From contig NZ_CP161805.1 in assembly GCF_040801785.1 (NCBI RefSeq), forward strand, positions 3,038,001 through 3,102,000: a stretch of DNA of 64,000 nt, given 5' to 3'. Each line of letters begins with the position of its first letter. Position 1 is the stretch's first letter. The notes under the pieces were generated by a model. It did not search any database, was not told the origin of the DNA, and was given only the letters and a program-made list of their open reading frames with translations. The stretch comes from Sulfitobacter sp. LCG007. GTDB taxonomy: Bacteria > Pseudomonadota > Alphaproteobacteria > Rhodobacterales > Rhodobacteraceae. Shown here piece by piece: positions 52,747 through 61,712 of the stretch. Both the position numbers and the translations under genes were made by a program.

Positions 52747-53389
52747 GTCGCCCGCCGGCTTCTTCGCCCTTGCGGGCGCTGCGCCCGACCGGCGAGAGGA
52801 TGGTGTGCACGGCCTGCTGGCCGAGAACGCGCTCGGCTTCCATGCGAGCCTCGAACCAGCTCAGCACCACGGTTGTCGGCATTGCGACGGCCAGCCCGAC
52901 CGCGGTCGTCAGCAGGGCGACCCAGATCCCGCCCGCCAGCACGGAAGGATCCACCTGAGCACCGGCACCCTGCAGTGCCTGGAACGCCGAGATCATGCCC
53001 AGTACCGTTCCGAACAGCCCCAGAAGAGGCGAAATCTGCGCGACCGAGTCGAGGAAGCGGAAGCCGCTTTCGAGCCTGGCAAAGCGGCTCTCGGCCTCGG
53101 CCTCGAGTCTCTCGGGATCGCTGACACCGTCAAAACCCATCCCGATCACGGGGGCGAGGTAACTGCGCGACCGCCCCAGCATCTCACGCGCGCGGGCCTC
53201 TTCGCCCTGGTCCCAGGCCTCGACCGCATCGCGAAGGACCGAGTGGCGGCCGACCCCGGCAGCCGAGAACTGCCAGAGCTTGTACAACATCACCGCGAGC
53301 GCCAGCACCGACACGACGCCGAGAATCATGACGACGGGTCCGCCGAGATCGGCGACCCGCGCCAGCATGTCGAGCAACCTGTCGATCAT
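52733..53389 (-). CDS. exbB: ExbB/TolQ/MotA-family proton channel protein
   Basis: A 218-aa membrane protein with three helices: GGPVVMILGVVSVLALAVML near residue 17, SPLLGLFGTVLGMISAFQAL near residue 118 and GIWVALLTTAVGLAVAMPTT near residue 150. The LLGLFGTVLGMI and ALLTTAVGLAVAMP motifs are diagnostic for ExbB/TolQ. It provides the stator pore around the ExbD helices. Its ATG overlaps the upstream secreted-protein gene by 4 bases. The linked TonB shows an ExbB rather than TolQ role. Confidence 0.92.
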   Translation of the reverse strand: MIDRLLDMLARVADLGGPVVMILGVVSVLALAVMLYKLWQFSAAGVGRHSVLRDAVEAWDQGEEARAREMLGRSRSYLAPVIGMGFDGVSDPERLEAEAESRFARLESGFRFLDSVAQISPLLGLFGTVLGMISAFQALQGAGAQVDPSVLAGGIWVALLTTAVGLAVAMPTTVVLSWFEARMEAERVLGQQAVHTILSPVGRSARKGEEAGGRLAHA

Positions 53390-53817
53390 CCGACCAGCTC
53401 CACCGCAACGCGGGAGCGGAGTTCGAGCCCGTCGCTGCAGGCCCCTTCCCCGGCCGCTCCTGCCTCGCAGGTCTGCGCGCCGTTGATCAGCACGCGCCCA
53501 AGCGCAGCGCAGTCGAGTCCCGGAAGCACGAACTGCCTGACCCGCGGCCGCCCTGCCGGAAGGTCGCCGAAATCGAACAGGGTCAGCCGTTCGATCCGGT
53601 CATCCAGGTCGAAAAGCACGGCTTCGAAAACTGCCGAGCTGACATCCGTTTCATGTCCGTTCACGACCAGGAAGCTGAGCTTGCAGGCCGCATCGGCCGG
53701 TTCGGTCGAATTAAGCTCGATCGACAGACGCGGCCCGACGATGTCCTGCGCCTCGGCGGAGACGCCAAGGCAGAGCGAAGCGATCAGGCCCGTTACGAAA
53801 CCGGATAGGGTGTTCAA
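53386..53817 (-). CDS. Secreted protein of unknown function in the exb-tonB operon
   Basis: A 143-aa protein with a signal peptide (MNTLSGFVTGLIASLCLGVS, cleaved after about AEA). The mature part is a likely beta-sandwich (IELNSTEPADAACKLSFLVV) with three or more Cys that could pair (AACKL, GLDCAAL, QTCEAG, GACSDG). I do not recognise a named family. It is the first gene of the operon and overlaps exbB (ATGA), so a role in assembling or regulating the TonB motor in the periplasm is a reasonable guess. Confidence 0.7.
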   Translation of the reverse strand: MNTLSGFVTGLIASLCLGVSAEAQDIVGPRLSIELNSTEPADAACKLSFLVVNGHETDVSSAVFEAVLFDLDDRIERLTLFDFGDLPAGRPRVRQFVLPGLDCAALGRVLINGAQTCEAGAAGEGACSDGLELRSRVAVELVG

Positions 53818-54178
53818 CTGAAACTCCTGCCGAGAGGCAATTGATGTGTGCCCTTGGCTGCAGGATCCGGCCCGATCCCGTCTCGGCTAGAGAGCTTGTG
53901 CTTTCCGGTAACACTCCCGAACCGCGCCTTCAATACCTGATCAAATAACTATGCTATCCGTTCGAAAGCCGTGCCGGACCGGACTCGCCCGCAAATACAT
54001 CCCCTGGGTGCACGACCGGGCGGAAGGTCGCATTGTTCAGGTGCACCGGCGGCGACCTCCGGTACGACTGAAAAACATGGCGGCGACAAAACGCGACGAT
54101 CGAGATGCCCGGCCCCTTTCCATCAGGGTTGCCCGGAGCCATATCAACGAAGCCCCTCGCCGAAACGGAGACACAATC
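53818..54178. promoter_or_regulatory. Divergent promoter region between exb operon and porin gene
   Basis: About 360 noncoding bases. An AT-richer part near 53930-53955 (TGATCAAATAACTATGC) may hold the porin promoter, leaving a long leader of about 220 bases. An open frame continues upstream from the porin start to 53951, but its sequence is not signal-like and I regard it as chance. No clear Fur-box or other known operator is visible. Confidence 0.35.
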
Positions 54179-55279
54179 ATGCGCTTCTCACCCTTCCTCA
54201 CGATTGCGCTTGCCCTTGCCGGCACGTCCGCACTCTCGCAGTCCACGGAATTCACGAGCGTCTCCGGCGCGACAGCGACATTCTACGGCCAGATCAACCT
54301 CACCTATCAGGGCGTGGATGACGGCGACGATACATATGGCGATATCGTCGACAATTCGAACTCCGGCAGCCGCGTGGGCCTGTGGATCCGGAGGTCCTAC
54401 GGGGACAGGGAGCTGTCCTTCAACTTCGAGACCAACCTCGGGCTGAAGAACACAGCCGATACCAGCCAGAACGACGATGTGGACGCGCTCGATTGGCAGC
54501 GCACCGACATCCGCAAGCTCGAAGTCGTCTACGGCGGCAGTTTCGGCAAGCTCTGGCTGGGGCAAGGCAGTATGGCGACGGACGGTGCGGCGGAGGTCGA
54601 CAATTCCGGCACCAGTATCGCCGGTTATGTCAACGTCTCCGATTCCGCGGGCGGCTACACCTTCCAGAACGCCGGCGTCCTGTCCGGAACGCGGATCGGC
54701 GATGCCTTCAAGGATTTCGACGGCGGGCGCCGGATGCGCGTCCGCTACGACAGTCCCGAGATGGCGGGTCTCATCCTGTCCGCCGCCTACGGCGAGGAGG
54801 TCCTGAACGAGGATGACGATTCGACCTACTACGACGTGGCACTGCGCTACCTGCACGACGGCGACGTGATCGGGATCAGCAGCGCCATCGGCTATTCCTG
54901 GACCGACGGGGATGACGGCACGGACGAGAACCTCGTGGCGTCCGGAACCCTCCTGCACAAGGCGACCGGGCTCAACGTGACGCTCGCGGCCGGCGACAAG
55001 CGCAGCGGCGACGGAAGATACGTCTTCACGAAGCTGGGCTGGATCACGGATCTGGTCAGCGTCGGACAAACCGCCTTTGCCGTCGATTACTACAATGGAC
55101 AGGACTTCGCGGTTGCGGGATCGGATTCCGATTCATGGGGCATCGAGGCGGTCCAGCAGTTCGAGAAGCAGGGTCTCGAGGCCTATGTCGGCTACCGCGT
55201 CTACGCGTTCGACGACAATGCGGGCAGCGACTACGAGGACATCCGTTCCCTTCTTCTCGGTGCGCGCTGGAAGTTCTGA
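54179..55279 (+). CDS. Outer-membrane porin
   Basis: A 366-aa beta-barrel protein. The signal peptide MRFSPFLTIALALAGTSALS is followed by TEFTSVSGATATFYGQINLT, the first strand pattern of Gram-negative porins, then alternating strands rich in Asp, Gly and Tyr (LWIRRSYGDRELSFNFETNL, LEVVYGGSFGKLWLGQGSM). It ends LLLGARWKF, with the C-terminal Phe required for BAM insertion. CGGAG lies about 9 bases before the ATG at 54179. The selectivity is unknown; the many acidic loop residues would suit cations or small polar solutes. Confidence 0.9.
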   Translation: MRFSPFLTIALALAGTSALSQSTEFTSVSGATATFYGQINLTYQGVDDGDDTYGDIVDNSNSGSRVGLWIRRSYGDRELSFNFETNLGLKNTADTSQNDDVDALDWQRTDIRKLEVVYGGSFGKLWLGQGSMATDGAAEVDNSGTSIAGYVNVSDSAGGYTFQNAGVLSGTRIGDAFKDFDGGRRMRVRYDSPEMAGLILSAAYGEEVLNEDDDSTYYDVALRYLHDGDVIGISSAIGYSWTDGDDGTDENLVASGTLLHKATGLNVTLAAGDKRSGDGRYVFTKLGWITDLVSVGQTAFAVDYYNGQDFAVAGSDSDSWGIEAVQQFEKQGLEAYVGYRVYAFDDNAGSDYEDIRSLLLGARWKF

Positions 55280-55408
55280 GCGTCGGTCCCCAAGCGGCTT
55301 CCCGGAGGGCGCTTTCGCGGTCGACCGCGACGGCGGGCGCCATCCATAATTTCGCCCATTTTGGGTGATTAGGGAGTTTCATCGATAATATTGAGAGGAC
55401 GTATTGAA

Positions 55409-56041
55409 GTGAAACAGACCGTTAAAAAGTACCTGCGCGTCGTTGCCGCGCTTGTGATCGCCTTGCCAGCCAGCGCGGCCACGGCGGCCGTGCTCACGCC
55501 CGCCGACATCGCCGGTGGCTACAGCGGGTCCGTGACAAGCCCAACTGTCGTCGGATCGGACTATTCCGATGTCAGCGGCACCACCAAGGGCAGCGGCACG
55601 CTCGTCTTTCTTTTCTCTAACCTCGCGGCCGGAGGTCAGAGCATCACGCTGGACTTCAACCTCAACGCTGATGTGATGGGTTTCTCCAACTTCTGGAGAT
55701 ACTACGCCGCCGGCGGCAACATCCGCTACAGCCTGAACTCGGCGTTCGCGGGCAACAGCTATACCGGCGGTTGGGACCTGGGTTCGTTCGCCGTTTCGAA
55801 CTCCAGCACCAAGTCGCTGACCAACAGCGTACTGCTGACATTGCCAAGCGATTTCAGCGGTGATCTCTATCTGGCGCTCAACTTCACCTACGGCAACGCG
55901 CCCGTGAACTTCGACATTGGCTCGGTTACCCGCGCGTCAATGCCCGACGGCAGCGTTCCGGCCATTCCGCTGCCCGCTTCGCTCGTGCTTCTTGCCGGCG
56001 CCGTCGGCGCGCTTGGCCTGCACCGCCGCAAGGCGTCCTGA
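55409..56041 (+). CDS. VPLPA-CTERM sorting-domain protein
   Basis: A 210-aa secreted protein. After a signal peptide (KKYLRVVAALVIALPASAA) a beta-rich domain (about 30-180) follows, with many Ser, Thr and Asn. The C-terminus is a PEP-CTERM-type signal: VPAIPLPASLVLLAGAVGA, then a short GLHRRKAS basic tail, matching the VPLPA-CTERM class normally handled by exosortase D. That enzyme is not in the window. The GTG at 55409 has GAGAGGA about 9-10 bases upstream. It may take part in matrix or surface-layer formation. Confidence 0.83.
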   Translation: MKQTVKKYLRVVAALVIALPASAATAAVLTPADIAGGYSGSVTSPTVVGSDYSDVSGTTKGSGTLVFLFSNLAAGGQSITLDFNLNADVMGFSNFWRYYAAGGNIRYSLNSAFAGNSYTGGWDLGSFAVSNSSTKSLTNSVLLTLPSDFSGDLYLALNFTYGNAPVNFDIGSVTRASMPDGSVPAIPLPASLVLLAGAVGALGLHRRKAS

Positions 56042-56051
56042 CCAACCCGGT

Positions 56052-56077
56052 GCCCGCCGCAACCTGACAGGGCGGGC
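56052..56077. terminator. Bidirectional terminator between VPLPA-CTERM and SYLF genes
   Basis: GCCCGCC (56052-56058) pairs perfectly with GGCGGGC (56071-56077) across a 12-base loop, between the two convergent stop codons. No T tract is present on either strand, as is common in such high-GC genomes. Confidence 0.5.
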
Positions 56078-56083
56078 TCCGGA

Positions 56084-56749
56084 TCAGTTCAGATCGCCAT
56101 CCCGCCAGTACCGGGTGCCGGCGGCATGGGCACTGATCTTCCAGCCCTTTTTCGTGAGGACAAAGACCGAGCGGCCATCCACGAATCGGACCGCCTGCTC
56201 GGCCTTCTCCTCTCCGAACATGCTGCCCGCCTCGGCGGTCGCGTCATATCCGTTCTGGACGAAATCGAGAAAGCCGAACTCGGTCTCGAAAAGGATGATG
56301 ATCTTGCGGTCGAATCCGCCGACGCCCAAGGCAAGCCCCAGACCGCCTGTGCCCATTTTCATGTAGGTTCGCGTCCCGGTCTCACGCGATACCGCGACAC
56401 CCCTGCCGTATCCTCCGGAGATACCGATCAGCGTGACCCGGCGGGCATCGAAGACCGCGTAGCCCGCGCTGAGCTCGAAGAGGTCGCGGGCGGACGGTGT
56501 CTCGGCGAACAGCCGCTCCAGCGCTGCATCCGCCGTGGCATCGATGCGCAAGCGGGTCTCTTCCGGTGTCGCCTCGTTCGAGATCATCTCCTCGGTCGAG
56601 ACCAGGGAATCCTCGACGGAACTCGCGACTCCCTTCGCCGCTTCAGCGGCTTCCGACACACCCTTCTGCAACCTGTCGAGAACCGATTGTGCCGCTGCCG
56701 TTCCGGCCCAACCGATCCCCAGCATCACCGCCGTGATCCAGTATTTCAT
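56084..56749 (-). CDS. SYLF/Ysc84-domain lipid-binding protein
   Basis: A 221-aa secreted protein. The signal peptide is MKYWITAVMLGIGWAGTAAA. A helical region (residues 20-75) with SVEDSLVSTEEMISNEATPE precedes the SYLF domain: FELSAGYAVFDARRVTLIGIS, GGYGRGVAVSRETGTRTYMK and FLDFVQNGYDATAEAGSMFG are all recognisable. Eukaryotic SYLF domains bind phosphoinositides; bacterial forms are secreted and of unknown role. The ATG at 56749 starts a proper signal peptide, so the in-frame extension is rejected. It is a lone gene convergent with the VPLPA-CTERM gene. Confidence 0.85.
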   Translation of the reverse strand: MKYWITAVMLGIGWAGTAAAQSVLDRLQKGVSEAAEAAKGVASSVEDSLVSTEEMISNEATPEETRLRIDATADAALERLFAETPSARDLFELSAGYAVFDARRVTLIGISGGYGRGVAVSRETGTRTYMKMGTGGLGLALGVGGFDRKIIILFETEFGFLDFVQNGYDATAEAGSMFGEEKAEQAVRFVDGRSVFVLTKKGWKISAHAAGTRYWRDGDLN

Positions 56750-57033
56750 CTGTCGGCCCCCGTCGCTTGCGCGTTGCCTGCGGCGCCAAGGATACACACC
56801 GGCACGAACATCGCCATATTCAATTCAGGGATGCAGTACATTCAGTTACATAGACTTAAGATTGCGCCAGCCGCCTCCGGATCCCGACGCACTGCCGATG
56901 CAGCGTTGCTTGCCCATGCAGTCCACCTTCATCTGATCCCGCCGCGTCCGAAAGGATTGGCCGCTTCCCTGCCCCGACAGCTTTTGCGCGACGATTGCCG
57001 CCGGCGGCTGCACGGCAGGACCGTCGCCGACGC

Positions 57034-58557
57034 TCAGTTCAGGGGGGCACCGCCCGCTTCCTTGCGCCTGGCGACATACGCGTCGAGTTCGTCGGCGATT
57101 GCCTGGTCGAGCGGGGGCTGCTCATATTCCCGCAGAAGCTGTTTCCAGACCGTGTTGGCCCGTTCCCGCGCCTGAACGCCGCCGTGCTCCAGCCATTGCG
57201 GATGGTTCTCCCAGTTCGACAGCAGAGGTTCGTAGAAGGCCGTTTCGTAGCGCGCCATCGTATGCTCGGTGCCGAAGAAATGCCCGCCATGCCCCACATC
57301 GCCGATCGCATCGAGCGCAAGCGTTTCGGTGCTGACGTCGAGCGGGCGGAAATACTCCTGCATCATCTGCAACATCTCGGCATCCAGGATCAGCTTCTCG
57401 AAGCTCGCCGTCAGTCCTCCGTGCAGCCAGCCAGCCGCATGTTCGAGCAGATGCGCCCCGCCCATGAGCGCGCCCCAGAGCGCCATCTGGGATTCATAGG
57501 CCGCCTGCGCGTCAACCTCGTTCGCGGCGCAGACGTTGGACGAGCGGAACGGCACACCGATGCGCCGTGCCAGTTGCCCCGACGCCTGGGCGGCCTTGAG
57601 ATATTCCGGCGTTCCGAATGCTGGCGCACCAGAGCGCATGTCGACGTTCGAGGTGAATCCGCCATACATCACCGGCACGCCCGGCCGCACGATCTGGGTC
57701 AGAGCGATCACCGCCATCGCCTCGGCGTGCTGCTGGACCAGCGCGCCCGCGATGGTCACGGGACTCATCGCGCCGGCGAGAGTGAAGGGCGTGACGACAT
57801 TGACCTGCCCGTGCTCGGCCAGCGTGATCAGCCCTTCGGCCATCGGGATGTCGAGCTGCAGCGGCGAGTTGGTGTTGATGATGCCGAGGAGCGTCGGGCA
57901 AAGCGCCATGTCTGCCGGCGTGCGGCCCAGCGAAATCGCAGCCATCTCGATCCCGTCGAGCGTGCGGCCCCGGCCAAGCGTCTGGGTCTGCCAGTTCTTG
58001 TCCAAAAGCCCGATCTGCGCACGGTAGATGTCGAGATGCCTGGTATGGGCGGGCAGATCCAGCGGTTCGAAAGGGCCCCCGCCTTCCTGGTGGACGACAT
58101 TCAGGCACTGCACGAGGCGCAGGTAGTCGCACATTTCGGCGAAGGTACCGTCGCGCCGCCCGCGGTCGTTGTCCATCACATAGGCGGGCCCTCCCACCGA
58201 GGCGAAGACGCAGTGTCCGCCGCCAAGCACAAGCGACCGTTCCGGGTTGCGCGCCGCGAGCCGGAAGGTGCTCGGAACGGTTGAAAGCAGTTCGTCGACC
58301 ATTCCGGGCGGGAAGCGCACCAGGTCGTCCTCGATCCCCGCCCCTGCGCCGCGATAGCGTTCGCGCGCCTCACCGGACAGGACGCGCAAGCCGACCTGGG
58401 CAAGAAGCTGCAACGCGGCATCGTGGATCGTCTCGACCTGATCGTCCGAGATGACCTCGATGGGAGCGTAAGCCCGCGGCACCTGCCCGAAGGGGGGCTG
58501 TCGCAGCGCACCCGGGACACGCGCCGCGCGGGAGCGGCGGCGGCGCGGCGCAGTCAT
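57034..58557 (-). CDS. MttB-superfamily corrinoid-type methyltransferase (non-pyrrolysine)
   Basis: A 507-aa protein of the trimethylamine methyltransferase family. Family segments are VISDDQVETIHDAALQLLAQVG, CVFASVGGPAYVMDNDRG, DIPMAEGLITLAEHGQVNVV and MYGGFTSNVDMRSGAPAFGT. The frame has no amber codon at the pyrrolysine position, as in MtgB-like proteins that demethylate glycine betaine, proline betaine or carnitine. No corrinoid-protein gene (MttC type) is visible nearby, so a partner elsewhere or another chemistry is possible. Its ATG overlaps the flavoprotein stop, so both are co-expressed. Confidence 0.85.
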   Translation of the reverse strand: MTAPRRRRSRAARVPGALRQPPFGQVPRAYAPIEVISDDQVETIHDAALQLLAQVGLRVLSGEARERYRGAGAGIEDDLVRFPPGMVDELLSTVPSTFRLAARNPERSLVLGGGHCVFASVGGPAYVMDNDRGRRDGTFAEMCDYLRLVQCLNVVHQEGGGPFEPLDLPAHTRHLDIYRAQIGLLDKNWQTQTLGRGRTLDGIEMAAISLGRTPADMALCPTLLGIINTNSPLQLDIPMAEGLITLAEHGQVNVVTPFTLAGAMSPVTIAGALVQQHAEAMAVIALTQIVRPGVPVMYGGFTSNVDMRSGAPAFGTPEYLKAAQASGQLARRIGVPFRSSNVCAANEVDAQAAYESQMALWGALMGGAHLLEHAAGWLHGGLTASFEKLILDAEMLQMMQEYFRPLDVSTETLALDAIGDVGHGGHFFGTEHTMARYETAFYEPLLSNWENHPQWLEHGGVQARERANTVWKQLLREYEQPPLDQAIADELDAYVARRKEAGGAPLN

Positions 58558-60641
58558 TTCGCCGCCAGGGCGCGGGGGAAGTCGCGAGGCGCGAAGGGGG
58601 CATCGCGGCCGATCCTGATGGCGTCACCTGCAAGACCCAGCTCGCGCGCGGTTCGGTGTCCCTGATAGACGGCGTGGACAAGCGCCCCGGGCGCGTTCGC
58701 GTCGCCCGTCAGATGCAGCCTCTTCAGCCCGGCCTTCGGGGAATCGGCTGCGGCGAGGCTGTCGTAAAGAGCCGAGCCGCCTTCGCGCTGTCCGACGATG
58801 ACCAGCGACCTGACGGGTATGCGGCTTTCGGCACCGGAGAATATCTGCGCCAGCCGAAGCGTCTCGCCATCGAAGCCCGTGACGATCTCGAGCGTCCGGT
58901 AAGCGATCCCGGCGCGGGCGAACGACTGGTGCACCAGCGGCTGCTCGTTGGTCATGAAGCCCCATGCCGCCGCTGCGCCTGCGGTCGTTACATAGGTGAC
59001 CTCTCGTCCATGTCCCGCCAGCAGCTCGGCGACGGCCGATCCCATATAGTAGTTGTCGAAGTCGAAGACCGCGACAGGGCCCTCTATCTCGGCTCCCGCC
59101 GCGATGTCGTCGGGCGTGTAGACGCGCGGCGCAGCGAGCCTTTCGCCGGGTATTTCTGCGTACTGGCAAAGCGCGGTCGTCCAGCGAGCCCCGGTAGCCA
59201 CCACCACATGCCTTGCGCCGAAGTCCAGCACGTCGCTGGCGGACAGAGGGCTTTCGGGATAGAGCGTCACGTTCTCCATCTCGCGGAGCCTGCCAAGCCG
59301 GTATTCCACGACCCGGTTCCAGGCGGAAAGGCCCGGCAGGCCGCTTTCGAACCGCAGCCGCCCCCCGAAATCCCGCGCTGCCTCGGCCAGTGCCACCCGG
59401 TATCCGCGCCGTCCCAGCGTCAGCGCCGCTTCCAGCCCGGCAGGCCCGCCCCCGACGATCAGCACGTCGCCTTCCGCGTCGCGGGTCACGACCTCGGGAT
59501 GCCAGCCGCGCCGCCATTCCTCGCCCGCCGTGGGATTCTGGGTGCAACGGACCCAGACGCCGTCATGCCAGGAAGAGATGCAGATATTGCAGCCGATGCA
59601 CTCGCGGATCTCGTCCTCGCGCCCCTCGTCGATCTTCCTTGGCAGGAAGGGATCCGCGATGGACGGGCGCGCGCCCCCGACGAGGTCCAGAACCCCACGC
59701 CGCACCATCGAGACCATCGTGTCGGGCGACGTCAGCCTGCCGACACCCACCACGGGCTTGTCGGTAAGCGTCTTGACGAACTCCACCACCGGCTCGTGAC
59801 TGCCTTCGGGGGTGTAGCGCGAGACGGCGCAGTCGCTGGCCGAATAGTCCATCTTCACGTCGAAGAGATCGGGCGCGTCCTTCAGCAGGCCGATCACCTC
59901 GTGTGCCTCGCTTTGCGCCACCTCCGAGCTTCGCGCCCGCAACTCCTGAAGCGAGATGCGCAGGGCAACCGCGCAGCGTCCATGCGTCGCCTCGCGGACG
60001 GCGTCGATGATTTCCTCCACCAGCCGAACCCGGTTGCGCACGGACCCGCCATAGGCGTCCGTGCGGTGATTGTAGTCCGAGAGCAGGAACTGGTAGGGCA
60101 GATAGCCCATGCCGGCGTAGACATAGAGGATGTCGAAGCCCGCGCGCTCGGCCCGGACAGCGGCTTCGGCATGCCAGCGGATCATGTCGCTGATATCGGC
60201 CGCGTCCATCACACGGGGCCGCGCAGAGGACATGAAACCGACATGTGTCGCCATCCACGGCACGCCCGACGGCGAAAGCGGGACCCGCCGCGAGGTCCTG
60301 TTCACCGCCGCCGCCCCGCCGTGCCACAATTCGACTCCGGCAAGCGCGCCATGCGCATGCACCGCATCCGTCATCACCGCATGAGACCGCACGTCCGCCT
60401 CGTCCCAGAGGGTGGCGAAGGGAAACGGGCTGTCGTCCGAGGAAGGATCGACCGAACAGGCTCCCGTGCAGACGACCCCCCATCCGCCTTCCGCCTTCAT
60501 GCCGCGGAAGGCCGCGCGCACATGCGGGGCGGCATTGGTCATGCCGCTGGCATGGGGCACCTGGTAGAACCGGTTCGGCGCCGTCTTGGGACCGATGCGG
60601 ACAGGCTCGAACAGCGTGTCATAGCGCGGGTTTCTGGCCAT
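58554..60641 (-). CDS. TMADH-like FMN/4Fe-4S/FAD oxidoreductase
   Basis: A 695-aa flavoprotein of the old-yellow-enzyme/trimethylamine dehydrogenase group. The FMN barrel covers about 1-340. Four Cys for a 4Fe-4S cluster are at C348, C351, C354 and C366 (ECIGCNICISSWHDG, WVRCTQNP), with the spacing found in TMADH. The second half binds ADP/FAD through DVLIVGGGPAGLEAALTLG near residue 390. The likely reaction is oxidative N-demethylation of a secondary or tertiary amine. It overlaps the mttB-like gene and lies 50 bases after the LysR gene. Confidence 0.86.
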   Translation of the reverse strand: MARNPRYDTLFEPVRIGPKTAPNRFYQVPHASGMTNAAPHVRAAFRGMKAEGGWGVVCTGACSVDPSSDDSPFPFATLWDEADVRSHAVMTDAVHAHGALAGVELWHGGAAAVNRTSRRVPLSPSGVPWMATHVGFMSSARPRVMDAADISDMIRWHAEAAVRAERAGFDILYVYAGMGYLPYQFLLSDYNHRTDAYGGSVRNRVRLVEEIIDAVREATHGRCAVALRISLQELRARSSEVAQSEAHEVIGLLKDAPDLFDVKMDYSASDCAVSRYTPEGSHEPVVEFVKTLTDKPVVGVGRLTSPDTMVSMVRRGVLDLVGGARPSIADPFLPRKIDEGREDEIRECIGCNICISSWHDGVWVRCTQNPTAGEEWRRGWHPEVVTRDAEGDVLIVGGGPAGLEAALTLGRRGYRVALAEAARDFGGRLRFESGLPGLSAWNRVVEYRLGRLREMENVTLYPESPLSASDVLDFGARHVVVATGARWTTALCQYAEIPGERLAAPRVYTPDDIAAGAEIEGPVAVFDFDNYYMGSAVAELLAGHGREVTYVTTAGAAAAWGFMTNEQPLVHQSFARAGIAYRTLEIVTGFDGETLRLAQIFSGAESRIPVRSLVIVGQREGGSALYDSLAAADSPKAGLKRLHLTGDANAPGALVHAVYQGHRTARELGLAGDAIRIGRDAPFAPRDFPRALAAK

Positions 60642-60691
60642 CGGCCACCTCTTGCTGAACGATCGTACAGTAACGGGCGCCGTTCAGCCGG

Positions 60692-61612
60692 TCAAGTGGC
60701 GGGAATGTCCTGCGACGACCCGCACAGCCACTTCGTCAGGCCGGCCAGACCAGCCTTGCGCTCGCGCCCCGGGGGGATCACGAGACTGTAGGCATGGCCC
60801 AGCGGCAACGAGACGGAGGACAACGCCACCAGCCGCCCGGCTTCGAGATCGGCCCGTGCCATCATCCGCTGGCCCAGCGCCACGCCCAGACCCTCCCGGG
60901 CGAAGTCGAGCGCGAGGCCCGACATGCCGACCACGAAGCCGCGCCTGCGGTCGCGGCGGGGCATGTGGGCGCAGTCGAACCAGTCGTCCCATGAGGGCAG
61001 CGATCCGAAACCCGGGCCCCAGTCGGTCTCGATCAGGTCCTCGTCGGGTATGCCGGCAAGCCCGGACCCTCCGGCCGAAGGATTGCGCGCGAGATAGCCC
61101 GGACTGCAGAGCGGCAAGACCTCGTCGGCGCAAAGTGCGATCGTCTTCAGGCCGGGATAAAGGCCGCTGCCGTAACAGAGGCGCAGATCGATATCGGACC
61201 GATCGAAATCCACCGGGTCGTCCTCGACCCTGAGCGCGAACCGGAAGCGCGGCTCGCGCCGCACGAAAGCCGCAAGGCGCGGCACGAGCCAGAGCCCCGC
61301 CACCGACGGCAACACGCTGATGACAAGGCGCGGGCGCTTCGCCCCGGTCAGGGTCCGCTCGGTCACGGCGGCGATCGTCTGAAGCGCCTCGGTCGTCCCG
61401 CCGAACACAGCCTGGCCCGCATCGGTCAGAACAACCCTGTTGTTCAGACGCGTAAAGAGCCGCTTGTCCAGAAAGCGTTCGAGATTGCGCACCTGCTGGC
61501 TGACGGCGGCCGGCGTGACGCCAATCTCCCGGGCTGCGGCGACATAGCTTCCGGTCCGCGCCGCGGCCTCGAAAGCGCGCAGGGCGTTCAGCGGGGGAAG
61601 GGGTCCGACCAT
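60692..61612 (-). CDS. LysR-family regulator (GcvA-like)
   Basis: A 306-aa LysR-type regulator. The winged HTH is PLNALRAFEAAARTGSYVAA and REIGVTPAAVSQQVRNLER, followed by the linker helix and an effector domain from about residue 95 (LVISVLPSVAGLWLVPRLAA). The start VGPLPPLNALRAFEAAAR and later LRLCYGSGLYPGL pattern are typical of the GcvA subgroup. It is divergent from the 2OG oxygenase gene and upstream of the flavoprotein gene, so it probably controls both arms of the locus. AGGCAG lies about 5 bases before the ATG. Confidence 0.92.
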   Translation of the reverse strand: MVGPLPPLNALRAFEAAARTGSYVAAAREIGVTPAAVSQQVRNLERFLDKRLFTRLNNRVVLTDAGQAVFGGTTEALQTIAAVTERTLTGAKRPRLVISVLPSVAGLWLVPRLAAFVRREPRFRFALRVEDDPVDFDRSDIDLRLCYGSGLYPGLKTIALCADEVLPLCSPGYLARNPSAGGSGLAGIPDEDLIETDWGPGFGSLPSWDDWFDCAHMPRRDRRRGFVVGMSGLALDFAREGLGVALGQRMMARADLEAGRLVALSSVSLPLGHAYSLVIPPGRERKAGLAGLTKWLCGSSQDIPAT

Positions 61613-61620
61613 GCTTCTGC

Positions 61621-61635
61621 CTCAGAAAACCTGAG
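61621..61635. promoter_or_regulatory. Inverted repeat in the LysR/2OG-oxygenase divergent promoter
   Basis: CTCAG-AAAAC-CTGAG is a perfect inverted repeat with a 5-base spacer, 9 bases upstream of the LysR start codon, in a 100-base divergent spacer. LysR proteins usually bind T-N11-A palindromes between themselves and their target genes. This site overlaps the LysR ribosome site region, which would suit autoregulation. Confidence 0.4.
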
Positions 61636-61712
61636 CCAGACTAACATTTTGCCCGGTTGTGAAAAGCAGGAATGGGGCCAGACTATTGCGCAGCCATACA
61701 ACGGAGACCCAC

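Noticed and set aside
55315-55330. Perfect 16-base palindrome TCGCGGTCGACCGCGA after the porin gene
   Set aside because: It has no loop, so it is a poor terminator, and no T tract follows. GC-rich palindromes of this kind occur by chance at this composition.
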